The notes beneath the pieces were generated by a model. The model made no database searches. It was given only the letters and a program-made list of their open reading frames with translations, and had not been told where the DNA came from. Source: Ancylomarina sp048268005 (GTDB taxonomy: Bacteria > Bacteroidota > Bacteroidia > Bacteroidales > Marinifilaceae). Taken from it: a stretch of 64,000 nt of DNA. Below, in pieces: positions 58,236 through 64,000 of the stretch. The DNA lies in the NCBI GenBank assembly GCA_048268005.1, contig JBLWWJ010000001.1, positions 620,001 through 684,000 of the forward strand, read 5' to 3'. How positions within the stretch are numbered: the first letter of the stretch is position 1; every line of letters begins with the position of its first letter. Made by a program: the position numbers and the translations under genes.

Positions 58236-60647
58236 CTATTTGTCTTTATTCTTTTTACCGAAAATTGACTTAATCTTGTCGTATATCGATTTTTTATTTT
58301 TCTTTCGCTTAGCGCGACGTTTTTCTAATTTTTCTTTATCATTTTTCTTGTTGTCCAGACCTAGAAGTCTTTCAAAGAAACCCGCTCTAGGCGGCATATA
58401 ATGTGGCATGTCTAACTTTGCCAAACTTACATTATCTGGTTTGAAAAAAGGTGCAGAACAATAATTGTGATATTTACTATTATTGTTGAGCTGGTGCATG
58501 AATTTGCCATAAATAGGTAAGGCCATAGAAGCACCCTGGCCCAGACTCAAAGAGCGGAAATGAACTCGCATATCATGGGCACCAACCCAGGCACCGGCAA
58601 CCAGATTTTGATTATACCCGATATACCAACCATCAGCCTGCGATTGAGTTGTTCCTGTTTTACCCGCGAACTCACCCTTTAAACCGTATACAGATCTCAA
58701 ACTTTTAGCTGTACCACTATCGACAACAGCTGTTAGCATATGGTTGATGATATCAGCATTTTCAGGAGATAAGCTCGTCTCCAATTCTGCACCCAGAGGG
58801 TTTAAATCGACAATAACTTCACCTTTGTTTGTTTCAATTCTTGAAATATAATAAGGATCTACTCTTTTACCTCTATTGGCTAGATTGGCATAAACTTGTA
58901 TCATTTCTAAAAGCGAAATATTTGCCGTTCCCAAAGCCAAAGAAGGGACATTAGGTAATGGTGAAGAAATCCCCATTTCTTCAGCTAGTTCGATGGTTGA
59001 CTCAATGCCTGTTTCCATGATAAGATCCACAGCTATTGTATTGACTGATTCAGCCAAAGCGCCTTCCATACTATAACTTCCTTCGTAATTGTTATCCGCA
59101 TTTCTTGGCGACCAATCCTGATATTCAGAGTAAACCTTACGCTCATTAGGATAATAATCAAATGGAGACATGTCAGCTTCAAGAGCAGCCGCATAAACAA
59201 TAGGTTTGAAAATTGAACCCACCTGACGTCTGCCTGTAACATGATCGTATTGGAAATGTTTAAAATCGATACCACCAACCCAGGCTTTGATTTTACCAGT
59301 ATTGCTCTCCATTGCGACAAAACCAGTGTTTAAGAGCTTAATGTAGTGCTTTATAGAGTCAAGAGGACTCATCTTCACATCTTTTTCGCCATTCCATGTG
59401 AAGATCTTCATATCTCTTTTCTTCTTGAGAAGCGCATCAATCTCCTTTTTCTTTTTACCTTTTTTAGTTAAGGATTTATAGTACGGAGATCGTTCAATTG
59501 CTGAAGTCAGAATTGCCTTATTATTATCCCATGGATTTTGTCTGCCCCAGTGCTTGTAGAATAAATTCTGTAAGTTTTTCATGTGCGATTTAACAGCATC
59601 CTCTGCATATTTCTGCATGCTGTAATCAACCGTACTAATAATTCTTAAACCATCGCGATAGATATCGTAATATGAACCATCAGCTTTTGTATACTTTTTA
59701 AGAATGTTATCGGCCTCCACACGAATGCGTTCTCTTAAATAAGGTGCAAGTCCCGAATGTGTACTTTGTTTTTGATAGTTGATTTTTAGGGGTAATCGTT
59801 TTAATTGTTCTGCCTTATTTTCTGAGATAAAATTGTTCTTAGTCATTTGACCGATAACCACATTTCTACGTTGTTTCGATCGCTCAGGGAAACGTCTGGG
59901 GTTGTAATAGGATGGTGCCTTAAGCATTCCTATCAGGACGGCGCTTTCGTCAAGTTTAAGTTGATAGGCCGGTTTGCTGAAATATTGTCGCGAAGCACTT
60001 TCAATACCAAAAACCTGTTCTCCAAAAGGAACGGTATTTAGGTAAAGCTGAAGAATCTTTTTCTTAGAGTAGATCTTTTCCAATCGGGAAGCTGTTATGG
60101 CTTCCTTGATTTTATTGACAGGCATAGAAAGTTTACCAAAATTCCTTCTGGGATAAAGATTTTTTGCCAATTGCTGACTAAGTGTACTACCACCTCCGGA
60201 GCTCTTATTACCAAGGATTAATGTTTTTACCAGTACGCGAACCAAACTGATTTCGTCTATGCCTTCATGACTATAAAAACGGGAATCTTCAGTTGCAACC
60301 AGAGCGTTGATCACATTAATAGGAATAGCACTAAAGTCAATATTTGTGCGATTTTCGGCATAGATGCGCCCCATAATCTTGCCATCTTCAGAATAAACTT
60401 CTGATGCATCGGCATTCTGAATATTTTTCAATGTATGGTAATCGGGTAGTTTTCCCCAAGCACCATAATAAATACTTGCCAAAAATAAGCCAAATAGAGA
60501 ACCGGCTATAAGCAGGCAGAAGAAGAAAAATCGAAAGAGGCGTGTTTTGAATGTTCTCTTTGTTTTTCCTTTTTTTACAGGTGTTGATTTTCTTTTTGGA
60601 GGATTCTTTCTTTTGGCTTTAATAGCCGTGTTTTTGCCTTTCGTCAT
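58236..60647 (-). CDS. mrcA: Penicillin-binding protein 1A, bifunctional
   Basis: The 803-residue class A PBP makes peptidoglycan. It has a Lys-rich cytoplasmic tail, one membrane helix (about 38-60), a GT51 glycosyltransferase domain with ALVATEDSRFYSHEGID (catalytic Glu120) and GGSTLSQQLAKNL, and a transpeptidase domain with GSIFKP (catalytic Ser near 477), AESVNT and AGKTGTTQSQADGWYIG. A basic extension of some 60 residues ends the protein. A 20-base perfect palindrome lies in the presumed leader. Confidence 0.95.
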   Translation of the reverse strand: MTKGKNTAIKAKRKNPPKRKSTPVKKGKTKRTFKTRLFRFFFFCLLIAGSLFGLFLASIYYGAWGKLPDYHTLKNIQNADASEVYSEDGKIMGRIYAENRTNIDFSAIPINVINALVATEDSRFYSHEGIDEISLVRVLVKTLILGNKSSGGGSTLSQQLAKNLYPRRNFGKLSMPVNKIKEAITASRLEKIYSKKKILQLYLNTVPFGEQVFGIESASRQYFSKPAYQLKLDESAVLIGMLKAPSYYNPRRFPERSKQRRNVVIGQMTKNNFISENKAEQLKRLPLKINYQKQSTHSGLAPYLRERIRVEADNILKKYTKADGSYYDIYRDGLRIISTVDYSMQKYAEDAVKSHMKNLQNLFYKHWGRQNPWDNNKAILTSAIERSPYYKSLTKKGKKKKEIDALLKKKRDMKIFTWNGEKDVKMSPLDSIKHYIKLLNTGFVAMESNTGKIKAWVGGIDFKHFQYDHVTGRRQVGSIFKPIVYAAALEADMSPFDYYPNERKVYSEYQDWSPRNADNNYEGSYSMEGALAESVNTIAVDLIMETGIESTIELAEEMGISSPLPNVPSLALGTANISLLEMIQVYANLANRGKRVDPYYISRIETNKGEVIVDLNPLGAELETSLSPENADIINHMLTAVVDSGTAKSLRSVYGLKGEFAGKTGTTQSQADGWYIGYNQNLVAGAWVGAHDMRVHFRSLSLGQGASMALPIYGKFMHQLNNNSKYHNYCSAPFFKPDNVSLAKLDMPHYMPPRAGFFERLLGLDNKKNDKEKLEKRRAKRKKNKKSIYDKIKSIFGKKNKDK

Positions 60648-60700
60648 TTATTCCTACGGTTGTAATTTCGGACTCAATTTTTTGTGCATAAAAGCCTGGC

Positions 60701-60720
60701 TAACTGAATTAATTCAGTTA
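60701..60720. promoter_or_regulatory. Perfect 20-base palindrome upstream of the PBP1A gene
   Basis: TAACTGAATT is followed directly by its reverse complement AATTCAGTTA, 54-73 bases before the PBP1A start codon. Such exact dyads are typical binding sites of dimeric repressors. Alternatively it could form a hairpin in the leader RNA. Confidence 0.5.
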
Positions 60721-60783
60721 ACGTTGGTTGAATAACTTTTATTGCTTAAAGTTTAAATATTGAGTTTCAAGGTAAGGTCGCTG

Positions 60784-60791
60784 CAAATATA
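60784..60791 (-). promoter_or_regulatory. Candidate -7 element for the PBP1A gene
   Basis: On the minus strand the sequence TATATTTG fits TAnnTTTG exactly. No good -33 TTG lies at the proper distance, so the call is weak. It would place the palindrome inside the transcribed leader. Confidence 0.35.
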
Positions 60792-61204
60792 GGTAAAACT
60801 TGTGAATTTGATTCACGAATCATAAATTGTACTCTTGAAGTTTCATCTGTTGATCTATTCTAAAATTTAGAGGAAATGTTCTTATCACGAAATACAATAT
60901 TTTGTATTTTCTGGTGTTGATGTATTTAGTGGTAGATTATAATGACTTATTGTCCTGTTTTAGACAGAAATGTACTAGTATGTGTAGTTTATAGAGATAT
61001 GTATCTGATTTTTTGAAATTTAGAAAAGATGCTTGTGTTGACTATTATTAGGCAAATACTTACATTTTTATGTCAGATATTTAAAGGGAATGTCTTATCT
61101 TCATAGCTGCTTATTGAGAAAAAATAATCACTTTTGTGGCGAATATTGATTAGAGAGATAAGTATCCTTAAAGAATCTTGTAATGAGATCTTTAATAAGA
61201 TAAA

Positions 61205-62554
61205 ATGTGGAGAATGACTGTAAAACAAATCATAATATTGATATTAACCCTGGTAGTCGTATTGTTTGATACACATACCAGCTCGTCGAAACGAGAAGAA
61301 TTGCATATACCTTACGATAGCAAATTAGATCCGGTTTCACATCGTATTTCAAACGAGCTATCATCATCTGAGGTAACTAAAAGAGCTGATTATAGGATAA
61401 AGAGGTTTCTTGAATATTGGCGAATTAATGGAGCTTCTGTTGCTTTGGTAAAAGATCAGAAGCTGGTTTTTGCTAAGGGGTATGGTTATGCTGATGTGGA
61501 AAATAAAGTTAAGGTTGAGCCCGATCATTTGTTTCGTATTGCCAGTGTTTCCAAGTTGATTACGGCTACGGCAATCATGAAATTGAAAGAAGAAGGCAAA
61601 TTGCAATTAAGCGATAGGGTATTTGGTGAGGAAGGAATTCTGAATTCTGAAAACTACTTAAATATTCGCGATAAGCGATCGAAGAGAATAACGGTAGAGC
61701 ATTTATTAAGACATACAGCTGGATATACCAGCCGATATGGTGATCAAATGTTTTTGCCTTTAACCATTGCAAAAAAAATGAATGTTCCGGCTCCAGCAAG
61801 TGCTGAAACCATTATCGAATTTGCCCTTTCAAGACGTTTACATTTCACGCCAGGTAGCCGAGGTAGTTATTCTAACTTAGGGTATGTCATTCTTGAGAAG
61901 GTTATAGAAGCATCGTCAGGTCAAAATTACGAGGCATATGTGCAAGAACATATTTTGCAACCAGCTGGTATTTTTGATATGCATCTGGGTAAAAATCTAC
62001 GTAAAGACAAATTACCTAATGAGGTCAATTACTATGAGCAATCAAATGCGATTCTGATTCCAGCCTTTGATGGTTCTGGAGGAAGAGTTCATCGTAGCAA
62101 TGGTGGTAATAATATTGAAGAACTTGGAGGTGCTGGTGCATGGATTGCTTCTGCTGCTGAATTAATGAAATTCTATGTCGCAATAGATGGCAAAGACAAA
62201 CAAGCTGATATTCTTTCTAAGGAAAGTATTGAATACATGACCAAGCCTAGCCGAAGAGGATTTAGTCCTATTGGATGGAAAGGAACCCGATCAAATGGAA
62301 CTTGGTGGCGAACCGGAACTCTGGCTGGTAGTTCTGCCTTAATGAAACAAAATCCTGATGGAACAACTTGGGTTATTATAACCAATACTTCTTCGTGGAA
62401 AGGTTCTGATTTTCCAAAGGAATTGAATAAATTAATGAATCGAGTGATGCGATCAGTGAAGCAATGGCCCGAGACTGATTTGTTTAATTATTTTGAAGCT
62501 CAGCCAAGTATGTTAGTGTTCGAAGATGTTTCTGATTTTATTGATCGTAGCTAA
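61205..62554 (+). CDS. Serine hydrolase of the beta-lactamase/class C (LACTB-like) family
   Basis: The 449-residue exported or membrane-anchored protein has an N-terminal hydrophobic segment (about 8-22). Its beta-lactamase fold shows S114-V-S-K117 in RIASVSKLITATAIMKLKEEGKL, Tyr222-Ser-Asn224 in GSRGSYSNLGYVILEKVIE, and a WWRTGTLAGSSA strand in place of the KTG box. It is likely a D-amino-acid peptidase or esterase rather than a true beta-lactamase. It is followed by glycerate kinase after 43 bases, perhaps by read-through. Codon 4 (ATG 61214) is an alternative start. Confidence 0.87.
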   Translation: MWRMTVKQIIILILTLVVVLFDTHTSSSKREELHIPYDSKLDPVSHRISNELSSSEVTKRADYRIKRFLEYWRINGASVALVKDQKLVFAKGYGYADVENKVKVEPDHLFRIASVSKLITATAIMKLKEEGKLQLSDRVFGEEGILNSENYLNIRDKRSKRITVEHLLRHTAGYTSRYGDQMFLPLTIAKKMNVPAPASAETIIEFALSRRLHFTPGSRGSYSNLGYVILEKVIEASSGQNYEAYVQEHILQPAGIFDMHLGKNLRKDKLPNEVNYYEQSNAILIPAFDGSGGRVHRSNGGNNIEELGGAGAWIASAAELMKFYVAIDGKDKQADILSKESIEYMTKPSRRGFSPIGWKGTRSNGTWWRTGTLAGSSALMKQNPDGTTWVIITNTSSWKGSDFPKELNKLMNRVMRSVKQWPETDLFNYFEAQPSMLVFEDVSDFIDRS

Positions 62555-62597
62555 TATTTTTTGTTTATCAGAATTTTATAATTAATCATGATTAAAG

Positions 62598-63704
62598 ATG
62601 AACATTCTGATTGCTCCCAATGCTTTTAAAGGTAGTCTTACTGCTCTTGAAGTTGCTGATATCATAAAAAGTAGCCTTTTAAAAACGAAGCTCAATTTCG
62701 ATTGTAGGACCTTACCTATTGCAGATGGTGGAGACGGAACCTTCGATGTACTGTTGGAACATTATTTGGGGGCCAAACATATTGTCTCTACTTATGATCT
62801 TATTGATAGGCATATCGATGCGCCTTTATTTATTACGGAGCAAGGTACTGCTATTATCGAGATGGCCCATGTTGCGGGCTTATCTTTGCTTAAACCTTCA
62901 GAATACAATCCTTTAAATACGCATACCTATGGACTTGGAGATCTGATTCATTCTGCTCTTGATCTGAATTGTACGAAGATTATTCTTGCTATTGGTGGTA
63001 GTGGTACACTCGATATGGGTTTTGGAGCTTTAAGAGCTTTAGGATTTCGATTTCTTGACAAGAATGGGAATGAACTCAGTGGAGGAGGAGGAAATCTAAA
63101 ATCCATTCTTACCATCGATTCTGGAAATTTTGATTCCCGATTACTTCAAGTTGATTTTCAAATAGCTTGCGATGTGGATAACCCTTTACTTGGTACTTTC
63201 GGAGCTGCTTTTGTTTTTGGGAAACAGAAAGGAGCGACTGAAGAGGAAATCATTTTATTGCATCAAAATCACAACTGTTTTGCTCAGGTAATAGAGAAAC
63301 AATTCAATATAGATATTTCAACACTGAAGCATGGTGGTGCTGCAGGAGGAATTGCAGCCGGACTTTATGCCTTATGTGGGGCTAAATTACGATCGGGTAG
63401 CGAATTGATTTTTGATTGTTTAAATGTGAATGAGGCTCTTGAGAATTGTGATATTCTAATTACAGGTGAAGGGTGTATTGATTCTCAATCTTCTTTCGGT
63501 AAAGCTCCTTATGTTTTAGCCCAGAAAGCTAAATTAATGGGGAAGCGCGTTATAGCCTTTTGTGGGAGTTCAGAAAATCTAGTAAACTCTCCTTTTGATC
63601 ATGTGATTCCCATAAAAAAAGAAGGTCAAAGCCTTCATGAAGCAATGAAGTTCGCGCAAAAGAATTTAGAAAGTGCTGTTTTGTATAATGCGCATCTCTT
63701 GTAA
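62598..63704 (+). CDS. Glycerate kinase (GlxK/GarK type)
   Basis: The enzyme phosphorylates D-glycerate with ATP, feeding it into glycolysis or serine metabolism. The 368 residues match glycerate kinase type 1: NILIAPNAFKGSLTALEVADII, LPIADGGDGTFDVL, AIIEMAHVAGL, LAIGGSGTLDMGFGALRALGFRF, ACDVDNPLLG, GGAAGGIAAGLYAL and LITGEGCIDSQSSFGKAP. The length is normal. It stands 43 bases after the serine hydrolase and about 140 bases before butyrate kinase, which has its own promoter. Confidence 0.94.
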   Translation: MNILIAPNAFKGSLTALEVADIIKSSLLKTKLNFDCRTLPIADGGDGTFDVLLEHYLGAKHIVSTYDLIDRHIDAPLFITEQGTAIIEMAHVAGLSLLKPSEYNPLNTHTYGLGDLIHSALDLNCTKIILAIGGSGTLDMGFGALRALGFRFLDKNGNELSGGGGNLKSILTIDSGNFDSRLLQVDFQIACDVDNPLLGTFGAAFVFGKQKGATEEEIILLHQNHNCFAQVIEKQFNIDISTLKHGGAAGGIAAGLYALCGAKLRSGSELIFDCLNVNEALENCDILITGEGCIDSQSSFGKAPYVLAQKAKLMGKRVIAFCGSSENLVNSPFDHVIPIKKEGQSLHEAMKFAQKNLESAVLYNAHLL

Positions 63705-63779
63705 TTTATTGATTAGCTGTAGTTAGTGTTGGTTTGTTCTGTGTGATGTAAAGCATGAAAAAAGATTTATGTTTTTGTG

Positions 63780-63808
63780 TTGATATCATTGAGAGATTGG
63801 TATTTTTG
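63780..63808 (+). promoter_or_regulatory. Bacteroidetes-type promoter of butyrate kinase
   Basis: TTG (63780-63782), 18 bases, then TATTTTTG (63801-63808), a perfect -7 box, places the start of transcription about 33 bases before the ATG at 63847. Confidence 0.6.
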
Positions 63809-63846
63809 CAGTCAAATACTAAACAAACAATAAACTACTATTTCTA

Positions 63847-64000
63847 ATGGAAAATCGCAGAATTTTAGCCATCAATCCGGGATCGACTTCCACAAAGATT
63901 GCCGTATATCAAGGTGATAAATCAGTATTTCTTAAAAATATTAAGCACTCTAATGAAGAGTTAGCTCAGTTTAACAGCATTTCAGAACAATTCGAGTTTC
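63847..64000 (+). CDS. buk: Butyrate kinase, N-terminal part
   Basis: The gene runs off the right edge after 51 codons. The start reads ENRRILAINPGSTSTKIAVYQGD, the ASKHA-family phosphate-binding segment with the NPGSTSTK signature of butyrate kinase. The following FLKNIKHSNEELAQFNSISEQFEF also fits that family better than acetate kinase (which has NxGSSSLK). Butyrate kinase converts butyryl phosphate and ADP to butyrate and ATP in fermentation. A phosphate butyryltransferase would be expected nearby but is not in view. Confidence 0.92.
   Translation, partial: MENRRILAINPGSTSTKIAVYQGDKSVFLKNIKHSNEELAQFNSISEQFEF

Larger units (their letters stand above)
60648..61204. other. Divergent intergenic region (PBP1A / serine hydrolase)
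   Basis: These 557 bases contain a 20-base palindrome (60701-60720) and a likely -7 element for the PBP1A gene (60784-60791), listed separately. The rest is AT-rich. I find no gene, terminator or RNA in the right half, where the promoter of the serine hydrolase should lie. Confidence 0.45.

Overview
The window looks like chromosome of a marine, probably anaerobic or facultative Bacteroidota bacterium, most like the Marinilabiliales (Marinifilum/Labilibaculum-type). The evidence is AT-rich DNA, weak Shine-Dalgarno sites, matches to the Bacteroidetes TTG...TAnnTTTG promoter, fused cobalamin genes of the type found in that phylum, many OMP-barrel, SusD-free outer-membrane genes, AraC-TPR regulators and a butyrate kinase at the right edge. 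The placement below phylum level is inference.

Region by region. 1-12450: an almost complete anaerobic corrin-ring operon, all on the + strand. It runs cobA, cbiX (His-rich tail), cbiL, and four two-domain fusions (cbiH-cbiC, cbiE-cbiT, cbiG-cbiF, cbiJ-cbiD), then the cobalt ECF importer cbiMNQO, and closes at a bidirectional hairpin terminator. All nine enzyme activities from cobalt-sirohydrochlorin to cobyrinate are present. The gaps between these genes are filled with a mosaic of short degenerate repeats. 12467-25800: a DUF493 gene, small secreted and membrane proteins of unknown function, a tandem NTF2-like protein, a coupled lipoprotein/helical-repeat pair, and a membrane-anchored AraC-TolB-TPR regulator. 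The regulator is divergent from an ankyrin lipoprotein across a helically phased set of direct repeats. An acyltransferase follows.

27000-31700 is the accessory region and the most unusual part. It holds a TIR/two-TM protein overlapping a small two-TM protein, a Schlafen-type AlbA_2/ATPase protein, an unknown 268-residue protein and an LprI-like lipoprotein. All point the same way. Each unit is separated from the next by a boundary element with complementary arms of the ATGCCcAAC / GTTGGCAT type, which resembles an integron cassette array without a visible integrase. The array ends in a 400-base tract packed with hairpins.

32000-44850: a conserved hypothetical gene, a repeat-bearing spacer, an exported M3 peptidase, an SRPBCC protein, the AmrS/AmrB (AmmeMemoRadiSam) pair, RtcB, and a five-gene operon (LolA-like protein, two FtsX-type permeases, an ATPase, a beta-barrel) that looks like a cell-envelope lipid or lipoprotein export route. 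44975-50700: an RND tripartite efflux operon. 50777-54527 (minus strand): two duplicated barrels, a secreted C1 peptidase and a cytidylate-kinase-like protein. 54822-64000: a long TPR protein, RarA, PBP1A, a serine hydrolase, glycerate kinase and the start of butyrate kinase. I saw no rRNA, tRNA, CRISPR array, transposase or riboswitch.
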